Shown here in pieces: positions 50,968 to 60,906 of a stretch of 64,000 bases of DNA. Made by a program: the position numbers and the translations under genes. The DNA comes from Imperialibacter sp. EC-SDR9 (GTDB lineage Bacteria > Bacteroidota > Bacteroidia > Cytophagales > Cyclobacteriaceae). Each line of letters opens with the position of its first letter. Position 1 is the first letter of the stretch. The notes under the pieces are model-generated. The model was not told where the DNA came from. It made no database searches and saw nothing but the letters and a program-made list of their open reading frames with translations. The stretch covers positions 269,995 through 333,994 of the forward strand of contig NZ_LR701573.1 in assembly GCF_902498805.1 (NCBI RefSeq), in the 5' to 3' direction.

Positions 50968-53900
50968 CTATTTGATCGACTGCTGTGCCTTATCTATAAT
51001 CATGTCTGCTAATTGACTAGCATCTTTTGACGTTGCCTCTACATCAGCAATTTTCTTTTTGCCCTGAAACACTGCACCGATTGCTGATATATTCTCTCCG
51101 TCTTCGGTATACCTTCCCCTGATCACATAAGCTTCCGGGAACGTTTTTACGTCAACAAACATCACGCCCGCCTGGCTGTTCTGACCTTCAAGTTTCTTTA
51201 AGCGCTGGTCTATCAATTCACCCAGCTGTAAGTCATCAATAAACGATGCCTCGTTTTGGAAAAGAGACGCCGCCACGGCTGGCCTGTTGGCCTTCAACGC
51301 AATTTGCTTTCGCTGCTCCCCGTTGAGTTCCCCAATGTCGAAAGTGTTGAGGTCGTTAGGCACTCTCACTTCTGGTTTTTGAATGCCGCCAATTTCTGAG
51401 GCCAGCTCGGGTACTTTTTGCGAAGCAAAGTTGAACAGGCTGATAATGTCAATGTATCGGTCTTCTCTTAAGGCAGGCCCCTTCATTCCGTATAAAAGGG
51501 AGTAAGTGAGGAGGCCCTGATCGAAAGCAGAAGCCTCGTAACTAACTGCATCCGCAGCCGACCCGGCAATGATATAGAGCCCTGTCCGATCTTTCAGGGT
51601 TTCAAGCGCTCTTGCTTCTTCGGAGCTCATGGTGAAGCTGCTGCCCGAAAGGTTCTGTGCCAGCTGGCCCGAATGACAGGCATCAATGATAAGCACCTGC
51701 CGGATAGTAGGCACTTCCATAATCAGCTTGGCGATCTCTTTGCTTGATAGCGAAAAATTAGCTCTCTCTTTATTGCCATTGACTTCCATGCTCGAAGCAT
51801 CAGCTGTTAAGTAATAAAAGTCAGCATCTTCTCCCTTATCGGCCACACCGTGGCCCGAAAGATAAACAACGAGATAGTCGTTTGACGTAGCCACATTTTT
51901 GATTTTTGCCAGCTCCGAAACGAGGTTCGCTTTTGTGGGCTTTTCGTGGCCTGGGAGCGTTGAAAGCAATTTGACGCTCACATTCTCTTTTCCAAATCGA
52001 CTCTCAGAACTCAGCTTTATGGCTCCATAAAAGTCTTCGGCATCTTTCGCAGCGTATTTCAAATCCATGTCATTTCCCTGGTAGTCCGAAACCCCCGCCA
52101 CTATGCCATATACTTTAGGAGGTGTGGCACCACCAACTTTGTTCTCGTCAATCAGGTACACACTCTTCTCAGGGCTCGATAGGTAGCCATCCTCGTTGTA
52201 TGCCTTTACGGTGATTTTGTTAAGCCCTCCTTTTTTAATGTAGGGGTGGTTTTCAATGCCGTAGTCGAAGCTGGCAAAACCATCTGTAGTGGTTGACACA
52301 TCTCTCGACTCATTAATCACCTCCTTGCCATTGATAAAAATTACAATTCGCCCGATACCACCTCCCTGGTCATTCAGATTGATGCCCAGCTTACCGTCAT
52401 TTTGTTCAGGGTGTGACAGTTTGATTTCCGGGTAAAGGTCAAAGCCGTCCAGCTTAGGAGATAGCCGGATGGGATCTGTATGAAAGCCAAGTAGTTTTGG
52501 TAAAAGGTAAGGCTCATAAAATTTGTCTTTCATTTGCTCCAGAGCAATGGACTCCTTACCAACCGAATAATGCATAAGAGAAATAGCTTCTCTTGAAGCA
52601 TCGAACAACCCATCGCCAGCCACCACCGCCCAGTCAGCGGCACTTAAAGGCGTTAGGGTTGCCAGCTCCTTCTTGTCGCTCAACGACCAGCATTTGATCA
52701 GCCCATCGAAACCAGAGGAAAAAAGCACTTCTCCAGAGCTGCTGAATGCCAGCCCTGAAACAGCTGCAGAATGGCCTTTGAGTTGGAAAGTTTCAGCACC
52801 TTTTTCAAGATCCCAGAAAGTGATACTGTAATCTCCCTGGCTGCTGCCCTTACTGATCACATTGGAGAGCGTAACAAGATGTTTGCCGGTCGGATCAAAC
52901 TTCAACCTTGTAATTGTTTTGCCATCAGGTACGGCAATCTTTTTCACCGCCTTACCACTGCCCATATCGATAAGCTGGAGGCTGGTTCCTTTGTTTTTAA
53001 CAACGGCCCCAATCCATTTTCCGTCGGCGCTTACTTCGAAATATTGAAGCCCCTCAATTTTAATAGCATTTTGTTTTTTGAAGTTCTCAGTATCATAGAA
53101 CGTAATGCCGGCCGAGGCATCCTGAGCCAGTAGCAGCTTCCCGTCGGGCGTTAGCCGTTGGTCAAAGCTTTCTTTCAGCTTGATTACTTTGGGCTTCTTC
53201 CCGCTCTTAATTGAGAAAATGCCTGTGCCATTGTCTACTTTTTTGATGATGCGCTGGTCGTCGGACGTCACTTCCAGGTAGGGGTAGGTCAGTTGCTCAC
53301 CCGTAGCTCTGCTATATACTACTGCGTCATATTTGGTGTCCCAGGCAGACACTGTTCCATTTTGTTGCACACCAGCCAGCAGATACTGGTTGGTTCCGAA
53401 AGCAAGTCCGATAACTGGTGCAGAGGCAGTTTTGAGCTGTTTTGGAGCGGTGGCGCCTGTCAGGTCGAAAAGGACGACGCCATCGTTTCTGCCGACTGCC
53501 AGCTGCGTGCCGCTTTTATTAATCGCCAGAGAAAGGATTTTGGAAGCTAGGCCGACAAAGGCACCATTGTACTTTCCGGTGGTCAGGTCATAGGCGTGAA
53601 TGCCCCCTTGGTAGTCAGGTAGAAATAGTTCTCTCCCATTGGCCGAAAAGATCGCTGTTTGTAGCCCGATGGCACTGCCTGATTGTTCGAGTAAAGCTGT
53701 TGGGATTTGTATTTTGTCAGAGGCTTCTTCACCACCGGACAGCGGATAAAAGTGGAGGTTCCTGGCGCTGCCTCTTCCGGTTAATACCAGCAAATCTTTC
53801 GATGCATGCATACTGATAATTCTTGGTAGAGGTGACATGGCTTGGGAGATGGTTTTGCCGTTTTGAAAATTGGTCACTTCGCCGTCTCCTGTCACATAAA

Positions 53901-54531
53901 CCCAGGAATCTTCTTCTGCTCCTGGCACAATGCCCGTTACCGCTTTCGCCGAATTGGTGACAATGGTAGCTACCTCACCACCCTGTTGGCGCATGCCCAA
54001 AGTGCCATCAGCGCAACCGAGAGCAAGCTTGCCTGCAGCGTTCCAGGTGAAGCTGGTAATTTTCTTCTCCTTCAATTCAACAGTATAAGCTTCCTGAGGC
54101 TTGTTGGCTGTAATCAACAATAGCCTGCCAGTTGTGGTAAGTGCACCCAATAATTTTCCTTCTGCATCAAATTGAATTTGAGTAACATTTCCCTCTATAT
54201 CGGCAATACCTGAAATTTTCCAGTCCGACTGATGACGGATCACAATTTTGCCAGCCGCATCTGCTGTAGCGAGATATTTCCCATCAGCTGAGGCACTAAT
54301 TGACGTAATGGCGCCACTGTGGCCTTCCAAAAAAGTGAAGACTGTTTTTGTCCGGATATCCCAAACGGTAACGTCCGAACCACCATCAATACTGTACAGA
54401 TAGGTGTTGGAGGGATCCGTTTCCAAACCAATCACCGGGTTGGTGTGGCCAATCGGCACAATAAGCTTAGGGAGCTGTGCCCCAGCAACGAATGAAGTCA
54501 AGAAAAATAGGAAACTTAGGAGGAGTCTCAT
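50968..54531 (-). CDS. Exported WD40-repeat caspase-family (C14) protein
   Basis: The 1187-residue protein begins with a signal peptide (LLLSFLFFLTSFVAGAQ). About residues 20-640 are WD40 repeats (for example GHTNPVIGLE, WDIRTKTVF, GHSAAVSGLAFSSSGEV, IKCWSL), enough for two propellers. A beta-sandwich segment follows. Residues about 805-1040 are a caspase/metacaspase domain (VYGIVAGVSDYQG) with catalytic H894 in YLSGHGVAD and C952 in DACHSG, both intact. About 130 residues of unknown fold end the protein. Unlike eukaryotic caspases it is periplasmic or surface-bound. Caspase domains of this kind cut after basic or acidic residues; the preference here is not predictable. Confidence 0.9.
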   Translation of the reverse strand: MRLLLSFLFFLTSFVAGAQLPKLIVPIGHTNPVIGLETDPSNTYLYSIDGGSDVTVWDIRTKTVFTFLEGHSGAITSISASADGKYLATADAAGKIVIRHQSDWKISGIADIEGNVTQIQFDAEGKLLGALTTTGRLLLITANKPQEAYTVELKEKKITSFTWNAAGKLALGCADGTLGMRQQGGEVATIVTNSAKAVTGIVPGAEEDSWVYVTGDGEVTNFQNGKTISQAMSPLPRIISMHASKDLLVLTGRGSARNLHFYPLSGGEEASDKIQIPTALLEQSGSAIGLQTAIFSANGRELFLPDYQGGIHAYDLTTGKYNGAFVGLASKILSLAINKSGTQLAVGRNDGVVLFDLTGATAPKQLKTASAPVIGLAFGTNQYLLAGVQQNGTVSAWDTKYDAVVYSRATGEQLTYPYLEVTSDDQRIIKKVDNGTGIFSIKSGKKPKVIKLKESFDQRLTPDGKLLLAQDASAGITFYDTENFKKQNAIKIEGLQYFEVSADGKWIGAVVKNKGTSLQLIDMGSGKAVKKIAVPDGKTITRLKFDPTGKHLVTLSNVISKGSSQGDYSITFWDLEKGAETFQLKGHSAAVSGLAFSSSGEVLFSSGFDGLIKCWSLSDKKELATLTPLSAADWAVVAGDGLFDASREAISLMHYSVGKESIALEQMKDKFYEPYLLPKLLGFHTDPIRLSPKLDGFDLYPEIKLSHPEQNDGKLGINLNDQGGGIGRIVIFINGKEVINESRDVSTTTDGFASFDYGIENHPYIKKGGLNKITVKAYNEDGYLSSPEKSVYLIDENKVGGATPPKVYGIVAGVSDYQGNDMDLKYAAKDAEDFYGAIKLSSESRFGKENVSVKLLSTLPGHEKPTKANLVSELAKIKNVATSNDYLVVYLSGHGVADKGEDADFYYLTADASSMEVNGNKERANFSLSSKEIAKLIMEVPTIRQVLIIDACHSGQLAQNLSGSSFTMSSEEARALETLKDRTGLYIIAGSAADAVSYEASAFDQGLLTYSLLYGMKGPALREDRYIDIISLFNFASQKVPELASEIGGIQKPEVRVPNDLNTFDIGELNGEQRKQIALKANRPAVAASLFQNEASFIDDLQLGELIDQRLKKLEGQNSQAGVMFVDVKTFPEAYVIRGRYTEDGENISAIGAVFQGKKKIADVEATSKDASQLADMIIDKAQQSIK

Positions 54532-54759
54532 GACAGTATGTTTTAAAAAGTAAGACCTGATAATGCAATTTAGCTAAAAGTATGCCGCAATGTATTGTGC
54601 TTTATTTTTAACTTGTAAAGGGTAGCTATCTCAGATTCCACAACGAATTTGGGGATGACCGCCAGAGACATAACAATCGGTTAATAATTATTTAAAATGC
54701 ACTTTTCTTCGTTTTGAAAAGAAGGCCTTTACTTTCCTGTTTCATCCCAACCTAACCAA

Positions 54760-55824
54760 ATGAACGAAGCCAAATTAGTCTACAGAAACCTCGATGAATT
54801 GTTCGAAAGAGCCCCGTCGTTTCCAATTGACCAGAAGAGCAAGATTGTCATTTTTAGCGACCTACATATGGGAGACGGAAGTTCCAAAGACGACTTTCTT
54901 CCCAATTCCAGCCTCTTCATTCAGTCGGTAAAGGACTACTATATCCCTAAAGGTTTCTCCATGGTTTTGAATGGAGATGTAGAGGAGCTTCAAAGATTTT
55001 CTCTTAAGAAAATAGCAAAGCAATGGGCGGAAGTTTATGAGCTCTTTGATGAAATAAATAGGAACAACTTGCTCATAAAAACTGTCGGCAACCATGACCT
55101 CACGCTGGTAACCGAACCGGAGCAGCCGTTCCAATACGAACTGTACGAGTCGGTTAAGCTGATGTATAAAGATAATCCGATCTTTATTTTTCACGGCCAC
55201 CAGGCTTCCAAAAAATATCAGAAAAGCAACAGGCTTATTGGCTTTACGCTGAAATACATAGCCAACCCGCTTCGAATCAAAAACTTCTCTGTGGCGCACG
55301 ACAGCCGAAAGCAATACAAAATTGAAAGGCGGGTTTATAATTACTCAGTCTTCAATAAGATTGCTTCTGTGATTGGTCACACGCATCGCCCGCTGTTTGA
55401 ATCACTGTCAAAAGCGGAAAGACTCAAGTACAAAATAGAGCAGCTATGCAGGGAGCTTGTTGGACTGAAGGAGGGGGAGGAGTCTGTGATTCTGAAGAGC
55501 ATTAAGGCCTATAAAAGGGAGTTGAAATCTATTTACAGCAAGAAGCTCCCCATTCTGGAAATAGGCAACCTGTATCATTCCATTTTTCACATTCCCGTTC
55601 TTTTTAATTCAGGCACAGTCATCGGGAAGCGTGGCATCACCTGCCTCGAGATTGAGAATGGATCCATTTCTCTTATTCATTGGTTCGATAAAAAAGCAAC
55701 CGAAAAATACCTGAGACAAACTGGCTACAATCCGGAGCAGCTCGAAGACACGGATTTTTACAGAATGGTCATTAACAAAGAAGACTTGGATTATATCTTC
55801 ACCCGGATCAAGGTTTTGTCTTAA
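54760..55824 (+). CDS. Calcineurin-like metallophosphoesterase
   Basis: All five family motifs are present in order: FSDLHMGDG, LNGDVEEL, VGNHDL, FHGHQA and GHTHRP. They bind two metal ions and hydrolyse a phosphate ester. The 354-residue protein has an extra helical insertion (about residues 220-280, LSKAERLKYKIEQLCRELVG) between the motif GHTHRP and the C terminus. No signal peptide is seen, so it acts in the cytoplasm. The substrate may be a lipid-linked UDP sugar, a nucleotide or a protein; the family covers all of these. Confidence 0.88.
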   Translation: MNEAKLVYRNLDELFERAPSFPIDQKSKIVIFSDLHMGDGSSKDDFLPNSSLFIQSVKDYYIPKGFSMVLNGDVEELQRFSLKKIAKQWAEVYELFDEINRNNLLIKTVGNHDLTLVTEPEQPFQYELYESVKLMYKDNPIFIFHGHQASKKYQKSNRLIGFTLKYIANPLRIKNFSVAHDSRKQYKIERRVYNYSVFNKIASVIGHTHRPLFESLSKAERLKYKIEQLCRELVGLKEGEESVILKSIKAYKRELKSIYSKKLPILEIGNLYHSIFHIPVLFNSGTVIGKRGITCLEIENGSISLIHWFDKKATEKYLRQTGYNPEQLEDTDFYRMVINKEDLDYIFTRIKVLS

Positions 55825-55885
55825 TGGCGAAATGCCAGGAATGAAAAGCGGAAGGTTGTTTTGCTGGCCGCAGTTGCCAATCCAT

Positions 55886-56365
55886 CTATCTTGACAGCAA
55901 TTTACTGAGGCTTACTTCTTCTTTCACATTCACAGGATATCTCGACGACCAGCCTGCGATGCTTGTTTTAATTTCGCCGGTAAATTGCAAGGGCACTTTT
56001 TTGCCCAGCAAATAGGCCAAGCCATCTTTTTCAACAATTCTCTGGATATCAGCCATGACCAGTATGCCCTGAAATGGGACTACAAATTCCTTTTTTGCAC
56101 CCGCCTTTACTACTTTAACCTCCCTTAAAGAGGCCACCTTAGTCGACTCAATTTCGATCTGTAGCTGAATTTCTTTAATGCTTACACCAAAAGAGTTCGG
56201 GTTGTATAACAGTGCTTCCCCTCTAACTTGTGTTTCGTTGTTGACAACGGGGCCGAAAGTGAGCTTTTGGAACCTGATCAGCTCAGCGGGTTCTGCTTGC
56301 TTGCAACTCCAGCCCAAAAAAAAGATTGAACAAAATATTAAATTATTTACCAGGGCTTTTCTCAT
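55886..56365 (-). CDS. LEA14/WHy-like lipoprotein
   Basis: The 159-residue protein has a lipobox (FFLGWSC) after a hydrophobic leader and one LEA type 2 (WHy) beta-sandwich. The domain is marked by GEALLYNPNSFGVSIKEIQL and the later FVVPFQGILV strand. In bacteria these domains are thought to sit at the membrane in desiccation or stress responses, but the direct role is unknown. It is divergent from the GDPD gene starting 168 bp away. Confidence 0.75.
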   Translation of the reverse strand: MRKALVNNLIFCSIFFLGWSCKQAEPAELIRFQKLTFGPVVNNETQVRGEALLYNPNSFGVSIKEIQLQIEIESTKVASLREVKVVKAGAKKEFVVPFQGILVMADIQRIVEKDGLAYLLGKKVPLQFTGEIKTSIAGWSSRYPVNVKEEVSLSKLLSR

Positions 56366-56532
56366 AGTTCCGTTTCGTGGCTCAAATTAAAAGATTATTT
56401 TTCGGCTATCTAATTCATTTTCAAATTCGAAGAAGGTCAGTCGGAATAACGCTATTCTTCCTCAACCGTTTATACCTGTTCAAATTCGTCGAAATCTTTA
56501 TGTCAAACATTTCCACAAGGTCTTACTCAAAA

Positions 56533-57417
56533 ATGATGCGCAATATTTTATGTTTTGGTTTAGCAGCCTTTTTATTTTCATGCACACCTCAGGTTCCATC
56601 TTTCGATTGGCAAGGCCACCGGGGTGCAAGAGGGCTAATGCCTGAGAATACTATTCCGGCTTTTTTGAAGGCCATGGAATACGATATCAAGACACTTGAG
56701 ATGGACGTGGTCATAACGGCCGACAACATGGTAGTAGTGTCTCACGATTCATTTCTGTCCCCAACTTTCTGCACCGACTCTTTAGGCAACTCGATTGCGG
56801 AAGGGTCTGAAATGAAATGGAATATTTATCAAATGAGAAGTGATGAGCTCGCAATGTTCGACTGCGGCAGCAAGCTTCACCCAGGGTTTCCAGATCAGGA
56901 AAAGATGAGCGTTAATAAGCCGCTGTTGTCGGAAGTGTTTAAAGCAGTGGATCAATATGCCGATGACAAAGGCCTCAACATTCCTTTCTACAATATCGAA
57001 TTGAAGTCAGACGAGGAGGGAGACCATATATACCACCCTGAACCAAGCGTTTTTTGTGAACTTGTGTACGCTGAAATCAACGGCAAGGTGCCTTTCGACA
57101 AATTGACCATCCAGTCATTTGATTTTCGGATACTTCGTTATTTTCATGAAACCTACCCTGAAGTCAAACTTTCTGTGCTCATCGGGAATGACCTGTCCGT
57201 CGAAGAAAACCTTAGCCAGCTAGGCTTCATCCCGGCAGTTTATAGCTGCTATTTCAAAAAATTGACGCCGGACGATGTCACTTTGCTACACGGCAAAGGC
57301 CTACAGGTAATCCCCTGGACGGTGAATGAGGTGAAGGAAATGCAGGAGCTCATCAAAATGGGTGTGGACGGCATTATCACCGACTACCCTAACCTGATCG
57401 AACAGGTAGCTTCATAA
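56533..57417 (+). CDS. Glycerophosphodiester phosphodiesterase, lipoprotein
   Basis: This enzyme hydrolyses glycerophosphodiesters (from phospholipid turnover) to glycerol-3-phosphate and an alcohol. The GDPD signature is GHRGARGLMPENTIPAF, with the second catalytic residues in LEMDVVITADN, VVSHD and NIELKSD. The family's late WTVNEVKEM and GVDGIITDYP are also present. The start at 56533 (MMRNILCFGL) gives a signal with a lipobox (LFSC), so the enzyme faces the periplasm. A TACCTTTG promoter of the next gene overlaps the short gap that follows. Confidence 0.94.
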   Translation: MMRNILCFGLAAFLFSCTPQVPSFDWQGHRGARGLMPENTIPAFLKAMEYDIKTLEMDVVITADNMVVVSHDSFLSPTFCTDSLGNSIAEGSEMKWNIYQMRSDELAMFDCGSKLHPGFPDQEKMSVNKPLLSEVFKAVDQYADDKGLNIPFYNIELKSDEEGDHIYHPEPSVFCELVYAEINGKVPFDKLTIQSFDFRILRYFHETYPEVKLSVLIGNDLSVEENLSQLGFIPAVYSCYFKKLTPDDVTLLHGKGLQVIPWTVNEVKEMQELIKMGVDGIITDYPNLIEQVAS

Positions 57418-57432
57418 TTATCAGGTATTCAC

Positions 57433-57440
57433 TACCTTTG
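57433..57440 (+). promoter_or_regulatory. Putative -7 box before the PfkB kinase
   Basis: TACCTTTG fits the Bacteroidota -7 consensus and lies 30 bp before the ATG at 57470. No clear TTTG is found 19 bp upstream, so the -33 element is weak. Confidence 0.55.
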
Positions 57441-57469
57441 CCCGCTGTAAAAAATAGCTGTTGATATAA

Positions 57470-58468
57470 ATGAAAAAGACTTACGACGTTTTTGGTATCG
57501 GGAATGCTTTGGTGGACATTGTGTTTGATGCTGATAATAGCTTTCTGGAAAAATATAAAGTAGAAAAGGGCTTGATGACGCTGGTGGATGAAGCCCGTCA
57601 ACATGAACTTATTGAAGCACTTCACCTTGACGAGAACATGATGCAGTGTGGAGGCTCAGCAGCCAATACCATTATCGGCACAAGTCAGTTTGGCGGAAAA
57701 TGCTACTATGCCTGCAAAGTTGCCAATGATAAATTTGGCCACTTCTACCTTGAAGACCTTCGGAAAAACGGCGTCGATACCAACCTGACTGATGCGACAG
57801 CCCCGGAGGGAATCACTGGAAAGTGCCTGGTAATGGTGACCGAGGATGCAGATCGGACTATGAATACATTTTTGGGGATCACGTCTAATTTTTCCAATGC
57901 CGAAATCGATGATAGAGCCTTAAAGGACTCACAGTACCTCTATATCGAAGGCTATCTGGTGACAAGTGAGACAGGCCTTGCCGCTATGAAACACGCCAAG
58001 AAAATTGCCGAAGAAAATGGAGTGAAAGTAGCGTTGACTTTCTCTGACCCAAGCATGGTAAAGTACTTCAAGACTCAAATGGAAGAAGTTGTGGGCGCAA
58101 GTGTCGATCTGCTCTTTTGCAACGAAGAGGAGGCCATGCTTTTCACCGGCAAAACCAACATTCTCCATGCCCGGGAGGAATTAAAAAAGGCAGCAAAAAA
58201 ATTCGCCATCACGCAAGGCAAAAACGGCGCCATGATTTTCGATGGAGATACCTTCATTGATATCGAGCCATACAAAGTAAATGCCGTGGACACTGTAGGT
58301 GCCGGCGATATGTTCGCAGGCGCATTTCTTTATGGAATCACACATGGCCACTCAATTGCCGAAGCCGGAAAAATGGCCAGTTTGGCCTCGTCGAAAGTGG
58401 TTTCGCAGTACGGCCCCCGGTTAGAATGGCACCAGGTAAAGGAAATAATGAATCACCTGTTCGAATAG
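57470..58468 (+). CDS. PfkB-family carbohydrate/nucleoside kinase (adenosine kinase-like)
   Basis: The 332-residue ribokinase-fold protein begins DVFGIGNALVDIV, the first PfkB signature, and has the second signature DTVGAGDMFAGAFLYG with catalytic D280. A CGGSAANTI segment forms the substrate lid. It phosphorylates a sugar or nucleoside with ATP; the closest familiar group by layout is adenosine/inosine-guanosine kinase of Bacteroidota. Convergent with the M61 gene, with one base between stops. Confidence 0.88.
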   Translation: MKKTYDVFGIGNALVDIVFDADNSFLEKYKVEKGLMTLVDEARQHELIEALHLDENMMQCGGSAANTIIGTSQFGGKCYYACKVANDKFGHFYLEDLRKNGVDTNLTDATAPEGITGKCLVMVTEDADRTMNTFLGITSNFSNAEIDDRALKDSQYLYIEGYLVTSETGLAAMKHAKKIAEENGVKVALTFSDPSMVKYFKTQMEEVVGASVDLLFCNEEEAMLFTGKTNILHAREELKKAAKKFAITQGKNGAMIFDGDTFIDIEPYKVNAVDTVGAGDMFAGAFLYGITHGHSIAEAGKMASLASSKVVSQYGPRLEWHQVKEIMNHLFE

Positions 58469-58469
58469 C

Positions 58470-60170
58470 TTAGCGTATCAACCAACCCTTAAAAAGAGAA
58501 GACTCAACGGCCGTTGGGTCTTTTTTCTTTTCAAGAGAGTAGCTTTCGTAAAATGGCCCGCCAGTCGGAATAGAAAGATCAATAGTCCTACCATATCTTT
58601 TGATTCTAATTGTAGAATCGGCCGCAAAAACAGCGAGCATTTTGTCGACGTCAGTTTCTGAGTTCACATTCACAATCTCATCATCGACTGACAGCATTTC
58701 GAATGCTCCGCTTTCAGGATGTACATGAGAAACCACCAACCTGTCTGCATCAGCCCTCACTTTGAAGCCCAGCTCCCTTTCGTGAAGAGCGTCAGGTAGC
58801 TTCTTTTGCAGAGCCAGCCCAAACTGGTCAGCCAGAGTGCCGAGTTCATTTTCAATTATCTCATTTCCATCTACAAACTTTTCAAAAAAATCTTGCAGCG
58901 GGCGAGCGGCTAATTTTTCTGCAATCTTTTGAATATCGTTTTTCTCGTAGGGCTTTCTAGATTTATAAAAATCGTCCCAAAGAGCCCGCATCACGTCGTC
59001 CATCGAATACTTGCCGTTGCTGGAAATCCTGATGGTGAAATCAAGCATAAGCGCAATGATGGCCCCCTTCACATAAATCGAAACCTTTCTGTTAGGCACA
59101 CCAGCCTGGTAGCCGTCCAGCCATAGATCAAACGACGACTCCGCCACCGATTGATTGAACCTGCCAAAGTTTTGAAAGTGACGGCTGAGAAGTTTATTCA
59201 ACTCATTCAAATACCACTGTTCGCCGTAAACGCCACTCCTTGCCAACATCAGGTCGCCATAGTAGGTAGTGAAGCCCTCCGCCACATATCCAGTCTCAAA
59301 ATAATTCTCCTTCGAAAAGTCATACGGCTGAAGCTCTGCAGGGCGAATCCTGGTAATGTTCCATGCATGGAAAAGCTCGTGCGACGATATACCGAGTAGC
59401 TTTTCATAGAAGCTCGCAGTGTGCTCTCCGGTGCACGGCCCTAAAGTAATGACCGTGGAATTGGCATGCTCCACACCATGATAGGCCGGGTAGGGCAGAA
59501 ATTGAAGTAAAAAATGATAGTCTGTAACCGGCAAGTCACCAAAAAGCCGCAATTGAGTGGTTGTAAATTTTCGGAAGTCCTCCAGCATTTGAGCCGGTTT
59601 TACATCCGTCAATCCATGATGCCAGATATGAAAAGTGATGCCGTCAACTTCATAGGTCAGGTGAGTTAAGGAGGGGCTTGCAATAAACGGGCTGTCGGCC
59701 AATTCGTAAAAGCTTTCAGCCAGCAGCCGGTGGCCTTCTTTTTTCAACCCAGTGGCCACTTCATAGTGGTCCGGGAGTTCCAGAAGCAATTCAACCGGCT
59801 CTGTCATTCTATCGGGCAGATACATCAAACAGTTGACAGGGTTTACATAAAGCTGGTCATCATGAAGCCATGAACTGCCGGCATCCATTTTATAAGCATA
59901 GTATTGATAGCTTATCTCAATGGACTGCTTAACATTTACAAGCAATGACCAACTGCTCTTGTTTAACTTTCTCATGGGCAGAAGCCCATCCGTCGAACCT
60001 TTTGCTGAAACACGTAAAATATTCTTTGCAAAATCCCCTAACTCATAGCGGCCCGGCCTCCATGTTGGCAGCCTAACTTCCACGTTTTGGGCCGTATTGG
60101 CCTCAAAAGTCATAACAATATTTATAAGGTGGCTGAGCGGGTTGTTGTAACTAGCTATATATCTGATCAT
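58470..60170 (-). CDS. M61 family peptidase (glycyl aminopeptidase type) with PDZ domain
   Basis: The 566-residue protein contains the zinc motif H264-E-L-F-H268 (SHELFHAWN) followed by TRIRPAEL, which is diagnostic of M61, and NYFETGYVAEGFTTYYGDL carrying the third ligand Glu. The C-terminal ~90 residues (GFKVRADADRLVVSHV, DEIVNVN) form a PDZ domain that should bind C termini of substrates. No obvious signal peptide is present, so cytoplasmic or non-classical export. M61 enzymes prefer Gly/Ala/Ser at the N terminus of peptides. Confidence 0.92.
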   Translation of the reverse strand: MIRYIASYNNPLSHLINIVMTFEANTAQNVEVRLPTWRPGRYELGDFAKNILRVSAKGSTDGLLPMRKLNKSSWSLLVNVKQSIEISYQYYAYKMDAGSSWLHDDQLYVNPVNCLMYLPDRMTEPVELLLELPDHYEVATGLKKEGHRLLAESFYELADSPFIASPSLTHLTYEVDGITFHIWHHGLTDVKPAQMLEDFRKFTTTQLRLFGDLPVTDYHFLLQFLPYPAYHGVEHANSTVITLGPCTGEHTASFYEKLLGISSHELFHAWNITRIRPAELQPYDFSKENYFETGYVAEGFTTYYGDLMLARSGVYGEQWYLNELNKLLSRHFQNFGRFNQSVAESSFDLWLDGYQAGVPNRKVSIYVKGAIIALMLDFTIRISSNGKYSMDDVMRALWDDFYKSRKPYEKNDIQKIAEKLAARPLQDFFEKFVDGNEIIENELGTLADQFGLALQKKLPDALHERELGFKVRADADRLVVSHVHPESGAFEMLSVDDEIVNVNSETDVDKMLAVFAADSTIRIKRYGRTIDLSIPTGGPFYESYSLEKKKDPTAVESSLFKGWLIR

Positions 60171-60206
60171 TTTTTAATAATTCCCAACTATTCTTTCTCT
60201 TCCTTG

Positions 60207-60237
60207 TTTGCAATTAATTAAAAGCTCTTTAACTTTG
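60207..60237 (+). promoter_or_regulatory. Promoter of rpmH-rnpA cluster
   Basis: TTTG at 60207-60210, 19 bp, then TAACTTTG at 60230-60237: a full match to the Bacteroidota promoter. Transcription would start near 60244, leaving a leader of about 75 nt before rpmH. Confidence 0.85.
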
Positions 60238-60317
60238 CAGCCCGTAATTTTTCTGAAGAACTACAATTGTATGCCTCGGAAAGATACTTTAAGTTAGGCA
60301 AAGAAGAATAGATAGAT

Positions 60318-60476
60318 ATGAAAAGGACATTTCAGCCCTCAGTAAGAAAGAGAAAGAATAAGCACGGCTTCAGAGAAAGAATGTCGACTGCTAATGGTCG
60401 TAGGGTGTTGGCTGCCAGAAGGGCCAAAGGAAGAAAAAGACTGACTGTGTCTGACGAGCGTCGCCACAAGAAATAA
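60318..60476 (+). CDS. rpmH: Ribosomal protein L34
   Basis: This 52-residue basic protein of the large ribosomal subunit begins [18 protein letters not shown] and contains [19 protein letters not shown], which is nearly invariant in bacterial L34. It is the usual companion of rnpA, which starts 15 bp downstream. Too short for most automatic open-reading-frame cut-offs. Confidence 0.98.
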   Translation: MKRTFQPSVRKRKNKHGFRERMSTANGRRVLAARRAKGRKRLTVSDERRHKK

Positions 60477-60491
60477 ATCTTCACTGCTTTT

Positions 60492-60899
60492 ATGAAGGAG
60501 CAGGAATATAAAAGTCTACCTGCTACCTTTTCAAAGTCGGAGAGGTTAAAGAGAGACAAGCGTATTAAGGAACTTTTCCAGAAAGGTTCCTCTTTTTTTT
60601 TATACCCCCTTCTTATCAAGTATATGGAATCCCCTGTTCCTGAAGGGGTTAATCAAATTCTTTTTTCAGTTTCGAAGAAGAACTTTAAAAGAGCGGTAGA
60701 CAGAAACCTGCTTCGACGCAGAATGTTCGAAGCTTACCGGCTGCACAAGCATACACTCCGATCCCTGCCTGATCAGGAGAATTTCCTCTTAATCGCCTAT
60801 ATTTACGTTGGTAAAGAAAAAGCCACCTATCAACTTATCGAGCGTCAACTTATTGCGGCGTTGAAGCGTTTGAATGATGTAAAAAGTGCAAAAACATAG
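60492..60899 (+). CDS. rnpA: Ribonuclease P protein component
   Basis: RnpA binds the catalytic RNase P RNA and helps it remove 5' leaders from tRNA precursors. The family's RNR motif is present in AVDRNLLRRRMFEAYR, preceded by LFSVSKKNFK. At 135 residues it is slightly longer than in enterobacteria. It lies 15 bp after rpmH, as in most bacteria, and 7 bp before the S41 peptidase. Confidence 0.96.
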   Translation: MKEQEYKSLPATFSKSERLKRDKRIKELFQKGSSFFLYPLLIKYMESPVPEGVNQILFSVSKKNFKRAVDRNLLRRRMFEAYRLHKHTLRSLPDQENFLLIAYIYVGKEKATYQLIERQLIAALKRLNDVKSAKT

Positions 60900-60906
60900 C
60901 AAGTCT

